A stretch of 64,000 nt of DNA from Candidatus Hydrogenedens sp. (GCA_016125095.1 WGMK01000019.1:16191-80190), one strand, 5' to 3'. Counted from the first letter of the stretch, positions 29,011 through 39,514 are shown. Notes: generated by a model not told the origin, from the letters alone. A program made the numbers and translations.

Positions 29011-30414
29011 ATGAACGCGAAGAAGTCGTATGCCATCATGGCCGTACTCATTGCGCTGCTGCTTGCAGCGGGCGCGATGCAGAACGAGCGCCTGCGGTGG
29101 CTGCGCGAGTCCAAGGCCTTCTACTCCTGGATTCAGGCTGCAGCCACCAACGAGCGCATTCTGGGTTCGGCTACCCTCGACTACAACGACAGTGAGTTGT
29201 TCGACAAGGTCGCGGCGGTTGCCGACACCGCCTTGGCCGGTACCGCGCCTGCCGTCAGCGTGGGGCAGGACAGCACGCTCCTCGAGCAGCTCGTCGCGGA
29301 TGCCGCGAACAACGACGCCATCTGGGCCTTCGCAAAGAGCGACCAGACGGCCGGACTGCGTGACGAATTCCTGAGCCTCGCTCGGAAGAGCCGCCTGAAC
29401 TTCGCCCGAAACCTCGAGATTGCCGACCTCCAGGCGAACCAGGTCAGCTTGTTCAATGCCTTCTTCGGCTTCCGCAAGATCGCGGCGAATCTACTCTGGA
29501 TTCAGGTAGACCGCGAATGGCGCCTCGGGCAGATGTACCGCATCCAGCCCATGCTCAAGACGGTGACCGTGCTCGATCCCAACTTCGTGAAGGCCTACCT
29601 GATCGGCGGGTGGCACATCGCCTACAACGTGCCGGCGGATCTGCCGCTCACGCCGCCTTCGCTGCTCGAGTGGAGCGATCGCTACAAGGCGTGTGTCGGT
29701 CCCAAGGAAGCCTACTGGTACGAAGCCGCCGAATTCCTCAAGGACGGCATCCGCAACAATCCCCGCAACTACGAGCTGTACTTCGATCTCGGATTCGCTA
29801 TCTACGACCAGAAAATCGAGGATTACAACAGCGCCGTGCTGTACCTGAAAGAGGCCGTGCGGCAGCCGCACGAGCTCTGGGTGCCGCGCATGCTGAACCT
29901 CGCCTACGAGAAGAACGGCCAATACGAAGAGTCCCTCGCCGGCTGGCAGGAATACCAGAAGAATTATCCCCAGAATTTCGATACGGCCTCCCGCTTTATC
30001 ACCCGGTGCGAAGGCCTTATCGAGGAGCAGAAGGGGCAGCAGCTGCGTGCCCAGGCCAGCGAGTCGGCCGACGCGTCCGAGCGCGAGCGATTGCTCAGCG
30101 AGGCGGCGGAGCACGATGCTGCGGCCCGCGCCAAGTACACCGAGCTGAACGAGGCCTTTGGCGAGGGCCGTCTGCTGATCATGGACGCCGAGGATCTGCG
30201 CGCCGAGAAGCGGTACTACGAGGCCATCGCCAAGCTGGAAGTGGCCCGCAAGTTGAGCGGCCAGCTGTTTGTGCCCGTTTCGGACATGATCATCCAGTAC
30301 AAGGAAGAGGGCGGCATTCCGCTGAACGTGTCGGAGCGCAAGCAAGTGCTGCGCGAGGCCGAGGCAGCGTGCAAGGGCATGCCCGATTCCGCCACAGGCC
30401 TTACGGGCTCTTGA
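29011..30414 (+). CDS. TPR-containing protein of ABC transporter operon
   Basis: N-terminal signal-anchor SYAIMAVLIALLLAAGA; helical repeats RMLNLAYEKNGQYEESLAGWQEYQKNYP; starts 4 bp after permease stop. Confidence 0.8.
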   Translation: MNAKKSYAIMAVLIALLLAAGAMQNERLRWLRESKAFYSWIQAAATNERILGSATLDYNDSELFDKVAAVADTALAGTAPAVSVGQDSTLLEQLVADAANNDAIWAFAKSDQTAGLRDEFLSLARKSRLNFARNLEIADLQANQVSLFNAFFGFRKIAANLLWIQVDREWRLGQMYRIQPMLKTVTVLDPNFVKAYLIGGWHIAYNVPADLPLTPPSLLEWSDRYKACVGPKEAYWYEAAEFLKDGIRNNPRNYELYFDLGFAIYDQKIEDYNSAVLYLKEAVRQPHELWVPRMLNLAYEKNGQYEESLAGWQEYQKNYPQNFDTASRFITRCEGLIEEQKGQQLRAQASESADASERERLLSEAAEHDAAARAKYTELNEAFGEGRLLIMDAEDLRAEKRYYEAIAKLEVARKLSGQLFVPVSDMIIQYKEEGGIPLNVSERKQVLREAEAACKGMPDSATGLTGS

Positions 30415-30453
30415 TTTCCGCCCGATTGACCGCGCGCCGTTTGCCTTCGTACC

Positions 30454-31158
30454 ATGGCCCTCATGTCAACGACTGAAGCAGGTACGGAAGCGGCACGCCT
30501 GAGGCAACGGCTGGCCGGTAATCTCGCCGGAATCCAGGCGCGGGCGGCGGCCGCTGCGGTGCGCGCCGACCGGAAGCCCGAAGAGGTTACCGTGATCGGT
30601 GTCACGAAATCGGCGCCGCGTGAGGCCGCACGAGTCTTGTTCGAGCTCGGCCTGGTGCATCTCGCAGAGAACCGGGTCGAGGTGGCGGAGCCGAAGGTGG
30701 CCGCATTGCCCCCGGGAATCCGCTGGCATCTCATCGGCAATCTGCAGCGGCGCAAGGCCCGAAAAGCGGTCGAGCTGTTTCCGTATATTGACGCGGTAGA
30801 CCGGCTCGAGCTGGCCGAGACGCTCCAGCGGCGATGCGAGGAGCTGGAGGTGACGCGGTCGATCCTGCTTGAGGTGAATGTCTCCGGCGAAGAAAATAAA
30901 CATGGTGTGACGCCCGGAGAGGCCGCGGCCCTGCTATCCGCTGTGCGCGGATTCGAGCGGCTGAAGGTGCGCGGAGTCATGACCATGGCGCCCTTCGATG
31001 CCCCCGAAGAAGTACTCCGAATGGTGTTCGGGGGACTGCGCCGGATTGCCGGCGACCTGGGCCTGCCCGATATCAGCATGGGCATGACGGATGATTTTGA
31101 AATAGCGATCGAAGAAGGCGCGACCGAGGTACGCATCGGCCGGGCGCTTTTCGAGTAA
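30454..31158 (+). CDS. YggS/PLPBP family PLP-binding protein
   Basis: TVIGVTKSAP, HLIGNLQRRKARKAVELFPYIDAVDRLELAETL, EVNVSGEENKHGV, GMTDDFEIAIEEGATEVRIGRALF. Confidence 0.95.
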   Translation: MALMSTTEAGTEAARLRQRLAGNLAGIQARAAAAAVRADRKPEEVTVIGVTKSAPREAARVLFELGLVHLAENRVEVAEPKVAALPPGIRWHLIGNLQRRKARKAVELFPYIDAVDRLELAETLQRRCEELEVTRSILLEVNVSGEENKHGVTPGEAAALLSAVRGFERLKVRGVMTMAPFDAPEEVLRMVFGGLRRIAGDLGLPDISMGMTDDFEIAIEEGATEVRIGRALFE

Positions 31159-31177
31159 ACCACATGGGAACGACACG

Positions 31178-32188
31178 GTGAAGCAGCAACTGGAATCTCT
31201 CCGTACAGCGGCGCTGGACGCCCTTCAGGGCGTGGATGGTCTTCAGGACTTGGAGGCGCTCCGCGTCAAGTTCCTCGGCCGCAAGGGCGAACTCACCGAG
31301 ATACTCCGTGGATTGGCCACGCTGTCCGCCGAAGAACGGCCTGCCATGGGGCAGCTGGCCAACGAAGTGAAAGAAGCGCTGTCGGACGCCATCGACGGCA
31401 AGAAGGCCGTGCTCGATGCCGCAGCCTCCGCCGAAAGAGCCCGTGCCGAAGCCGTCGATATGAGCCTGCCCGGCCGCCGCGTGCCCGAGGGGCACCTCCA
31501 TGTCATCACCCAGGTGACCGAGGAGATCGTCGGCATCTTCAAGCAACTCGGATTCCAGGTGGCGACCGGTCCCGATATCGAGACCGAGTATTACAACTTC
31601 GACGTGCTCAACACGCCGGCCGACCATCCGGCCCGCGACTCGCACGACACCTTCTTCGTGAAACCGGGCCATGTGCTGCGCACGCATACCTCGCCCGTCC
31701 AGATGCGGGTGATGGAACAGGTGCAGCCGCCCGTGGCCGTGGTCGCGCCCGGACGCGTATACCGCGTCGATTACGACGCCACCCACAGCCCCATGTTCTT
31801 CCAGATTGAGGGCCTGCTGGTGGACGAAGGGGTCACCTTCGCCGACTTGAAGGGCACCCTCATGCACTTTATTCATCGCTTCTTCGGCCCGGATATTCAG
31901 GTCCGCTTCCGGCCGCACTTCTTTCCCTTCACGGAACCCTCGGCCGAGGTCGATATTCTGTGGACGGCTAAAGATCGGCACACGGGCGAGACCAAGAGCC
32001 GCTGGCTCGAGATTCTCGGATGCGGCATGGTGCATCCGGAAGTGTTCCGTCATGCGAATTATGACTACGAAAAGTACTCAGGATTCGCCTTCGGCATGGG
32101 CCTTGATCGCATCGCGATGGTCCGCCATGGCATCAACAATATCCACCTGATGTACGAGAATGATCTGCGGTTTTTGAACCAATTCTAG
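31178..32188 (+). CDS. pheS: Phenylalanyl-tRNA synthetase alpha subunit
   Basis: HPARDSHDTFF, RPHFFPFTEPSAEVD, FAFGMGLDRIAMVRHGINNIHLMYENDLRFLNQF; GTG start. Confidence 0.97.
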   Translation: MKQQLESLRTAALDALQGVDGLQDLEALRVKFLGRKGELTEILRGLATLSAEERPAMGQLANEVKEALSDAIDGKKAVLDAAASAERARAEAVDMSLPGRRVPEGHLHVITQVTEEIVGIFKQLGFQVATGPDIETEYYNFDVLNTPADHPARDSHDTFFVKPGHVLRTHTSPVQMRVMEQVQPPVAVVAPGRVYRVDYDATHSPMFFQIEGLLVDEGVTFADLKGTLMHFIHRFFGPDIQVRFRPHFFPFTEPSAEVDILWTAKDRHTGETKSRWLEILGCGMVHPEVFRHANYDYEKYSGFAFGMGLDRIAMVRHGINNIHLMYENDLRFLNQF

Positions 32189-32481
32189 TTCTCGTCCAAG
32201 CCCGCGCGCGTCCATGCTCAACCCTTCTGTGGCGATGCTCACGACCATATCCTGTCAATAATTAACTGGATCCAAAACATACTAATCGCCTCTTTAGCGT
32301 GATTGCGGATAAAAATCACTTGTCATAGCTTAAGCGATCCTGTACGCTGTGCATGGGGAAGGGAAGCTCGGTCCGGTGACGGGCAAGGGCCGTGTTTTTC
32401 GTCAGGCACGCACATCGTGCACTCCCCTAATATGAATCAAAGTTTCATCATTTTTATTCATGTGGCATTGGGAGAAGGAAC

Positions 32482-33537
32482 ATGCGCAAGCACGGATTCA
32501 CGTTGATTGAACTACTGGTGGTTATCGCAATAATCGGCATACTCGCGGCCATCTTGTTGCCGGCCCTGGCCCGCGCCCGCGAGTCTGCACGTCGTGCCAG
32601 TTGCCAGAATAACCTCAAGCAGCTGGGACTGGTCTTCAAGATGTACGCGAACGAATCCCGGGGCGAGCGCTTCCCGCCGATCACCTTGGTAGAAAATGCT
32701 GATTTGTACGACTGCAACGATCTCAACCGCGCCGCAATCATCGATATCCGAACGGGCGGTGTTCCCCCAGTTGCCACGGCCCCTGTCTTCGAGGGAACGC
32801 CGAATATCGATACGATTTTTCCCGAGTTCACGAACGACCCCAACATCTTTATTTGCCCGTCCGACGCGACCGCGACTCGAGAGCAGTTTACTTCGCCAGA
32901 GGGGGAGAGTTATTTCGATATTGTGTGTGCGCAGGGCAACCTCGGACAGCGCGCGGCGGGCAATAGCTACATCTACTTCGGTTACGTCTTCGACAAGGCC
33001 GATGCGGCCTCGGGGTTCGTCGTCCCCTTCGGTATCGCAGCAAGTTCGCTCGGAGGATTAGGCTTCGACAATATCCAGAGTGCGCCGAATACCAGCGCCC
33101 AGGTGGCGGGCTGGCTGATGCAGTTGGCAGCCGACTTCGGCGCAGAGCAGGAAAAAGCGGCCTACGACGATGTCGAGATCAGCGATGCTGTAACGACCAC
33201 CTTGAAGAACTCCTACATCGACGGAAAACTGGATTCGACCCTGGGCAATGCCGCTGGCAACAAGGTATTTCGGCTCCGCGAGGGCATCGAGCGGTTTCTG
33301 ATTACCGACATCAACAATGCCTCGGCCAGTGCGAAGGCGCAGAGCGAAACCTACATCATGTTCGATTCCATATCGAGTCGCGCGGGCGACTACAACCACC
33401 TCCCAGCAGGTTCGAATATCCTGTATTTGGACGGCCACGTGGCGTTCTCGCGCTACCCCCTCGCGGAGCAGGAGCGAGGTGAACAGCCCATAAACGCCCT
33501 GGTGGCGAACCTGCTTGGCTCGGTGTATTCAGATTAA
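32482..33537 (+). CDS. Type IV pilin-like/pseudopilin (prepilin N-methylation motif, H-X-DG C-terminal motif), copy 1
   Basis: [67 protein letters not shown]. Confidence 0.95.
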   Translation: MRKHGFTLIELLVVIAIIGILAAILLPALARARESARRASCQNNLKQLGLVFKMYANESRGERFPPITLVENADLYDCNDLNRAAIIDIRTGGVPPVATAPVFEGTPNIDTIFPEFTNDPNIFICPSDATATREQFTSPEGESYFDIVCAQGNLGQRAAGNSYIYFGYVFDKADAASGFVVPFGIAASSLGGLGFDNIQSAPNTSAQVAGWLMQLAADFGAEQEKAAYDDVEISDAVTTTLKNSYIDGKLDSTLGNAAGNKVFRLREGIERFLITDINNASASAKAQSETYIMFDSISSRAGDYNHLPAGSNILYLDGHVAFSRYPLAEQERGEQPINALVANLLGSVYSD

Positions 33538-33745
33538 TGCGGATAACCGGACGGCCGTGTTTCTCACAAAGATGTCTTGCCAAATTCCGACTTTTGATAT
33601 AGCCTGAACGGCAGGCCAGTGAAGAAAGGAGGATACGGGGACCGGCCACCGCGCGGCGATGGGAGGATACACCGCGCGCGAATACGCCCGAAGCGATCGA
33701 TACCTTTACAAGCCATAATCACAAACTTGAATGGGAGATATCGCA

Positions 33746-34801
33746 ATGAGGAAGAAGGGGTTCACACTCATCGAGCTCTTGGTGGTGATTGCCATCATCG
33801 GCATTCTTGCGGCGATTCTGCTGCCGGCGCTGGCGCGGGCCAGGGAAGCCGCGCGGCGCGCAAGCTGCCAGAACAATCTCAAGCAGTTCGGTCTGGTGTT
33901 CAAAATGTATGCCAATGAATCGCGCGGCGAGCGCTATCCGCCGCTCTACCTGCTCGGCGCGCCCGACCGGTACGACTGCAACAACATCGATGCCGCGCTG
34001 GTGCAGAACATCCGCGCCGACTTGGTCGCACCAGCCAACAACGACGTCACCTTGGAGGTCTGCCCGCGGGTCGATGTGATCTATCCGGAGTACATCTCTG
34101 ATCCGAACGTCTTCATCTGTCCGTCGGACGCAAAATCCACCAAGGATAACTTCACGACGAGCGATGGCGAGACCTATTTCGACATCATCTGCACCGACGG
34201 CGCCTATGGTCAGCGTGCGGCAGGCAACAGCTACATCTACCTTGGCTACGTGCTCGACAAGGCCGATAGCTCGCTCGGCTATCTGGTGCCCCTGTCGACC
34301 ACCTTCGGCGTGATGACCGCCCTTGGACTGAGCACGCCGACGGACGATCCGAATACGAGCGCACAGATTGCGGCCTGGCTGATTCAGTTGGCCACGAACT
34401 TCATCAGCAACGGCGAATCCGCACCTTACGACGACGTGGAAATCGGCAGCTCGGTGGATTCCGCCGTAGCGGGTGCCTATGTGTCCGGAAATCAGAACAC
34501 GACGCTCGGCAATGGCGGCGGCAACACCGTCTACCGTTTCCGCGAGGGCATTGAGCGGTTCCTGATTACCGATATCAACAATCCGGGTGCCAGCGCCAAG
34601 GCCCAGAGCGAGACCTACATCATGATCGACGTCGTGTCGACCAACGTGGAGGATTACAACCACCTGCCCGGCGGATCCAATATCCTCTACCTCGATGGTC
34701 ACGTCGAATTTGCGCGCTACCCGACCTCCAATCAGGAGAATGGAGAGCAGCCCATCAACGGGCCCGTCGCCGAAATCCTGGGCGTACTGTACGGCGAATA
34801 A
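33746..34801 (+). CDS. Pseudopilin paralog, copy 2
   Basis: [67 protein letters not shown]; colinear with copy 1 over most of its length. Confidence 0.95.
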   Translation: MRKKGFTLIELLVVIAIIGILAAILLPALARAREAARRASCQNNLKQFGLVFKMYANESRGERYPPLYLLGAPDRYDCNNIDAALVQNIRADLVAPANNDVTLEVCPRVDVIYPEYISDPNVFICPSDAKSTKDNFTTSDGETYFDIICTDGAYGQRAAGNSYIYLGYVLDKADSSLGYLVPLSTTFGVMTALGLSTPTDDPNTSAQIAAWLIQLATNFISNGESAPYDDVEIGSSVDSAVAGAYVSGNQNTTLGNGGGNTVYRFREGIERFLITDINNPGASAKAQSETYIMIDVVSTNVEDYNHLPGGSNILYLDGHVEFARYPTSNQENGEQPINGPVAEILGVLYGE

Positions 34802-34825
34802 TCCCGCCCAATCGTTTCAAACTTT

Positions 34826-34859
34826 CCGGGGCCGCCTTCAGGCGGCCCCGGATTTTTTT
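34826..34859 (+). terminator. Strong rho-independent terminator after pseudopilin pair
   Basis: CCGGGGCCGCC-TTCA-GGCGGCCCCGG then ATTTTTTT. Confidence 0.93.
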
Positions 34860-34936
34860 GGGTTGAACGCGGATCCTATTTCGGTGAAAATCCTGCGTCC
34901 CGCTCGCGGTGAGCGGCCGACCGCCGGAGTCCCCTT

Positions 34937-35584
34937 ATGAAACCCGAATCGCGCTTCGGAAGCCTATTGGCCGAAGCCTTGTGGTCAGCCGCTTGGGATC
35001 TCGGTATCGCCGCGTCGTTCCTCATTACCTGGATACGGCCCGAGACATTCGGCGAGCGGACCGTGCATAAGCTGGTGTTCCTGATGCTGCTGGAGTTTTT
35101 AGTCGTCCATAGCACGGGTTTCTTCGCCGCCATTTCGAGCCAGTCGGAGAAGAAGCGGTCCCGGGCATTCATGTTTACGCTGCTGCTCGGCTTCTACATC
35201 TTGTTCTCCGCAGCCTTCTCCGCGATGTACGGCGGCCCCTGGCCGCTGATTGCCTTCTTGCTGCTCGCGCTTCCGCGCATTCCCGGTATCGTGCTGCATC
35301 CGCCCGACGAAGACACGCAATTCGTCATGATGGCCAACTGGGCCGGCATGACCTGCCTCTACCTTGGCTCGATCTTCGTCACACTCATCTACGAAGTACC
35401 GGCACTCGGCGTCACGCCCGATGTCATCGCCGCCCAGAACTTCTCCGTGGGCGGCGAGTGGACCGATCAGCCCTATCGCGTCATGGCTTGCGGCGCGCTC
35501 TACTTTACGGGGCTGGCCCTGCTCAACCTGCTCATGTCCCTGCCCGGACTCTGGCAGGCCCGGCGCGCGCAGCCGTCCGGCTAG
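34937..35584 (+). CDS. Integral membrane protein, unknown function
   Basis: 215 aa; hydrophobic segments LVFLMLLEFLVVHSTGFFAAI, AFMFTLLLGFYILFSAAFSAM, GALYFTGLALLNLLMSLPGL. Confidence 0.8.
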   Translation: MKPESRFGSLLAEALWSAAWDLGIAASFLITWIRPETFGERTVHKLVFLMLLEFLVVHSTGFFAAISSQSEKKRSRAFMFTLLLGFYILFSAAFSAMYGGPWPLIAFLLLALPRIPGIVLHPPDEDTQFVMMANWAGMTCLYLGSIFVTLIYEVPALGVTPDVIAAQNFSVGGEWTDQPYRVMACGALYFTGLALLNLLMSLPGLWQARRAQPSG

Positions 35585-35656
35585 CCCGGAACCGCGCTAA
35601 CCTGCTATCCTTCCAGCCTTTGACCCAGCATCGTGATTCGTTTGTAAGGTACCCCC

Positions 35657-38050
35657 ATGAAGATATCGTTAAACTGGCTGAAGGAATACGTCGACATCCC
35701 GGTTTCGCCGGAGCAATTGGCGGAAGATCTGACCTCGCTCGGGCTGGAAATCGAGTCGATGGAACGCCTGGCCGAGGGTATCGAGCAAATCGTCATCGGC
35801 CGCATCCTCGAGATTGCGCCGCATCCCGACGCTGACAAGATCGTGGTCTGCCAGACCGATGTGGGCGGCGATACCCCGCTGCAGATTTGCTGCGGCGCCA
35901 AGAATATGAAGCCCGGCGACAAGGTACCCACGGCGGTCGTCGGCGCGACACTGCCCGGCGATTTCAAGATCACCGCCCGCAAGATGCGCGGCGTGGACAG
36001 CCACGGCATGATGTGCTCGGCGCGCGAATTGGGCATGGGCGACGACCACGCCGGCCTCATGATCCTGCCCGAGGATGCCCCGGTGGGGGAGGACGCCCTC
36101 GCGTACCTCGGGCTCGACGACGTCGTCTATGAGATCGAAGTGACACCGAATCGCGCGGACTGGGCCAGCATGATCGGTGTCGCGCGCGAATTGGCCGCCA
36201 AGTACGGCACCTCCCTGAAGGTGCCCGCAGTCGCACTTCAGGAAGCCGCTGCCGAGGCAAGCTCGCTCAGCTCGGCCTCCGTCGACGCACCGGACCTGTG
36301 CCCGCGCTATATGGGCCGCGTCCTCACGGAGGTCCAAGTCGGAGCGTCGCCCGTATGGATGGCGCAGCGCCTGACCGCCGCGGGCATGCGCCCGATTAAC
36401 AATCTCGTCGATATCACCAACTACGTCCTGCTGGAAACCGGCCAGCCGCTGCATGCCTTCGACTTCGACCGGCTCGACGGCAACCGCATCGTGGTGCGGC
36501 GCGCGGCCGATGGCGAGAAGATGACGACCCTGGACGAGCAGGAGCGTACGCTCGATGGCGAGATGCTGGTAATTGCCGATGCCAGCCGGCCGCAGTGCGT
36601 GGCCGGGGTCATGGGCGGCGCACGGAGTGAAGTGGGGGAGGGCACCACCCGGGTGTTCCTCGAGAGTGCTTACTTCAAGCCCCAGGCCGTACGCCGCGCC
36701 TCGCGCCAGTTGAACCTCATTTCCGAGTCCTCGCAGCGCTTCCAGCGCGGGGCCGATCCGGAAATGGCGGCCTGGGCGCTGGACAGGGCAGCAGCGCTCA
36801 TGGCCGAATTCGCGGGCGCGAGCATTGCCTCCGGGGCGATCGATGTCTATCCGGAGCCCTTCAAGCCCGCAGAGGTGGACCTGAACTTTGAGCGCGTGCG
36901 CGCATTCCTGGGCGCGGATATCTCCGTGGAAAAGCAACGCGCCGGACTTCAAGCGCTGGGCTTTGAGTTGATCTCCGGCGATGAATCCGGCGCGCGTTTC
37001 CGCGTGCCGCTCCGACGCAACGATGTTTCCCGCGAGGTGGACCTCATCGAGGAGATCGCTCGGCTCGAGGGCTACAACAACCTCCCGGCGACGCTGCCGC
37101 GCGTGCGTACGCGGGCCGAAGTGTTTGCCCCGGGAGAAGCAGTCGTCTCCCGCATCAAGCACACCTTCGCCGCTCAGGGCCTCAACGAGATCACGACCTG
37201 GTCCTTCGCGAATGCCGAGGCGCTCGCCAAGGCCGGTCAGGGCGACCTAACGGCCGCGGCCGTGTCGCTCGCCAATCCGCTGTCGGAAATTCACGCATTG
37301 ATGCGCCCGACGCTCATTCCGGCCGCGCTTCAGATAGCCGCGTACAACCTGAATCGCGGTGCCCGCCACGTCGCGCTCTTCGAACTCGCCCCCGTATACC
37401 GCGAAGCCGGCGGGGACGACGTCGCCGAACAGCGGCAGCACTTGGTCGTTCTGCTGGCGGGACTGCGCGAGCCGTCGCACTGGACACACCCGGACCAGCC
37501 GGTGGATTTCTACGACATCAAGGGCGCGGCCGAAACCCTGGCCAACCTCCTCGGCCTGCCGCTGCAGATTGCATCCGCAGAGGGAGCGACTTTCCAGCCG
37601 GGCCAGGCAGCGTCCCTGACCCTGGGCGATGCCTGCGGCGTGCTGGGCAAAGTCGACCCCGCGGTGGCGGCGCAGCACGACATCGAAGTCCCGGTATTCC
37701 TGCTGCAACTGGACCTGACGCCCGTTTTGGCACCGCCGTCAGCGCACCACCAGGCCGAAGAGATTCCGGCCTATCCCGCCAGCCTGCGCGATATCGCCGT
37801 GGTGGTGGACCAAGCAGTCACGGCTGCCGACATTCTCGACGTCGTAAAAAAGTCGGCGGACAAGCTGCTCGCGCAGGCCGATATCTTCGACGTTTACACC
37901 GGCAAACCCATTCCGGAAGGCAAAAAAAGCGTCGCCGTGACCCTCAGCTTTCAGAGCAATGAAGGCACACTTACCGACAAAAAGACACAAAAAGCCGTCG
38001 ATAGGATCCTTCATCAGCTACAAAAGAACTGCGGGGCGGAGCTTCGGTGA
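35657..38050 (+). CDS. pheT: Phenylalanyl-tRNA synthetase beta subunit
   Basis: MKISLNWLKEYVDIPVSPEQLAEDLTSLGLEIESM; EVTPNRADWASMIGVARELAA; YPASLRDIAVVVD...AVTLSFQSNEGTLTDKKTQKAVDRIL. Confidence 0.97.
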   Translation: MKISLNWLKEYVDIPVSPEQLAEDLTSLGLEIESMERLAEGIEQIVIGRILEIAPHPDADKIVVCQTDVGGDTPLQICCGAKNMKPGDKVPTAVVGATLPGDFKITARKMRGVDSHGMMCSARELGMGDDHAGLMILPEDAPVGEDALAYLGLDDVVYEIEVTPNRADWASMIGVARELAAKYGTSLKVPAVALQEAAAEASSLSSASVDAPDLCPRYMGRVLTEVQVGASPVWMAQRLTAAGMRPINNLVDITNYVLLETGQPLHAFDFDRLDGNRIVVRRAADGEKMTTLDEQERTLDGEMLVIADASRPQCVAGVMGGARSEVGEGTTRVFLESAYFKPQAVRRASRQLNLISESSQRFQRGADPEMAAWALDRAAALMAEFAGASIASGAIDVYPEPFKPAEVDLNFERVRAFLGADISVEKQRAGLQALGFELISGDESGARFRVPLRRNDVSREVDLIEEIARLEGYNNLPATLPRVRTRAEVFAPGEAVVSRIKHTFAAQGLNEITTWSFANAEALAKAGQGDLTAAAVSLANPLSEIHALMRPTLIPAALQIAAYNLNRGARHVALFELAPVYREAGGDDVAEQRQHLVVLLAGLREPSHWTHPDQPVDFYDIKGAAETLANLLGLPLQIASAEGATFQPGQAASLTLGDACGVLGKVDPAVAAQHDIEVPVFLLQLDLTPVLAPPSAHHQAEEIPAYPASLRDIAVVVDQAVTAADILDVVKKSADKLLAQADIFDVYTGKPIPEGKKSVAVTLSFQSNEGTLTDKKTQKAVDRILHQLQKNCGAELR

Positions 38051-38343
38051 ATCCCCTTGTCCAAGCTCAACTCAGCCGCCTGCGCGCGAATGTCGCGAAA
38101 TTGCAGGGGCGGCTTAAGGAGCTGGACGAAGGGCTGGAAATTGAGTCCAGCCGCAGCGATGAGCTGCTCAAAAAGAACTGGCGGCTGGAAAAGGAATCGG
38201 CGACCTTGCGGCACAATCAGGCGGACTATGAGCGCCTGACCGCGCGGGTGGAAGAACTCGAGGCGCTCCACGCGGAAATCACCCAGCACGCCGAACACCT
38301 CCGCACTCAGGCGGCGCGCCTTACCCAGGCACTCATGCCATGA
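38047..38343 (+). CDS. Small coiled-coil protein downstream of pheT
   Basis: GTG start overlaps pheT stop; heptad-rich RLRANVAKLQGRLKELDEGLEIESSRSDELLKKNWRLEKESATLR. Confidence 0.75.
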   Translation: MNPLVQAQLSRLRANVAKLQGRLKELDEGLEIESSRSDELLKKNWRLEKESATLRHNQADYERLTARVEELEALHAEITQHAEHLRTQAARLTQALMP

Positions 38344-38645
38344 GTGAAGTCAGCGCCATTGCCATCCGAGGCACGCGGGTGCCGATTCCGCCCGGTGCTT
38401 CGCCTGCGGCCGTCAAGCAGGCCGCGCAGCGTATCGAGTCCAGACTGGAAACCATTCAGGCCGCCAGCGCCAAACTCAATACCTACACCTTCGCGCTCCA
38501 GTTGAACCTGGAATTGATGCTGGAAATCCTCGCGCAAGAGGCGACTCACAAGTCAGAAATACATGACTTGCTCCGGCAGCTCACCAAGCTCAATGACGCC
38601 CTCGAACAGGCGCTCAGCGAGCACGAGCCGGGGGAGAGGTCATGA
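38340..38645 (+). CDS. ZapA-like cell division protein
   Basis: AIAIRGTRVPIPPGASPAAVKQAAQRIESRLETIQ...NTYTFALQLNLELMLEIL...; position downstream of pheT as for zapA in Bacillus. Confidence 0.65.
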   Translation: MSEVSAIAIRGTRVPIPPGASPAAVKQAAQRIESRLETIQAASAKLNTYTFALQLNLELMLEILAQEATHKSEIHDLLRQLTKLNDALEQALSEHEPGERS

Positions 38646-39031
38646 AGGTCCAACGCACGATACCCATCCTGCGCATCTTCGACGAGGCCCTCGCGCGGGA
38701 ATTCTACATCGACTTCCTGGGCTTTTCAGTCGACTTCGAGCACCGATTCGAGGAGGGCCTGCCACTCTACATGGGCATTTCCCGGGCCGGCTGCTCGCTG
38801 CATCTCAGTGGTCATTTCGGGGACTGTGCGCCCGGTGCCCGGGTGTACCTGGAGGTAGACGATGGCCTGAATGCCTACCAGCAGAACCTCGCCGCGAAGC
38901 AATACAAGCACGCCCGGCCCGGCGTGCCATGCGCCACACCCTGGGGTACGCGTGAAATGACTATCAGCGATCCCTTCGGCAACCGGCTGACCTTCGCGCA
39001 CCGGGTAGAGCAGACGTCCAAACCGGCCTAG
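38642..39031 (+). CDS. Glyoxalase/VOC superfamily (bleomycin-resistance-like) protein
   Basis: IPILRIFDEALAREFYIDFLGFSVDFEHRFEEGLPLYMGISRAGCSLHLSGHFGD...VYLEVDD...EMTISDPFGNRLTF. Confidence 0.92.
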   Translation: MKVQRTIPILRIFDEALAREFYIDFLGFSVDFEHRFEEGLPLYMGISRAGCSLHLSGHFGDCAPGARVYLEVDDGLNAYQQNLAAKQYKHARPGVPCATPWGTREMTISDPFGNRLTFAHRVEQTSKPA

Positions 39032-39514
39032 GACGCTTCTTCACAAGCCAGATCTTGACGCCTTCTTAGTGTCTGATAATTTATATTATGGTGTTTTTGG
39101 CTGCGCCCACCCAGCCACTCCAGCACCTCGATTCGAGGGGTAGAATCGATTGAAATCTACCTCCTTACCGGATGTCTGGATTTGCAACATGATGTACCCA
39201 GACCCATGTGTGTCATTCTACGTCCATCACGCGCGATACCTCACGTCCTATTTACACCTACCAAGCAAATCTAGCTTCTTGTGTTTAAGTTACTGTAAAT
39301 ATGCTCGTTGCAGTGCTGACACTATTGGTGATAACGCAACCACATCTCGGATTTTCAGTGGTTTGTTGCGTGCGATTCAAATCGCAACATGGCAACCTTG
39401 GACCTTGATTGGCACCCTGGAGTGCGCATATTCTGCGGCCTGATGAGCGCAGGCCAGCCTCGGTAGGCTGACACGGCTATTGGATTCTGGGAGTAACGAT
39501 GAAGCGAGCAAGGC

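Noticed and set aside
35669-37162. 497-aa minus-strand ORF
   Set aside because: Antisense to pheT
39150-39443. 97-aa ORF in AT-rich region
   Set aside because: Cys/Tyr-rich atypical composition, no RBS-like sequence recognised; kept only as part of the AT-rich island finding
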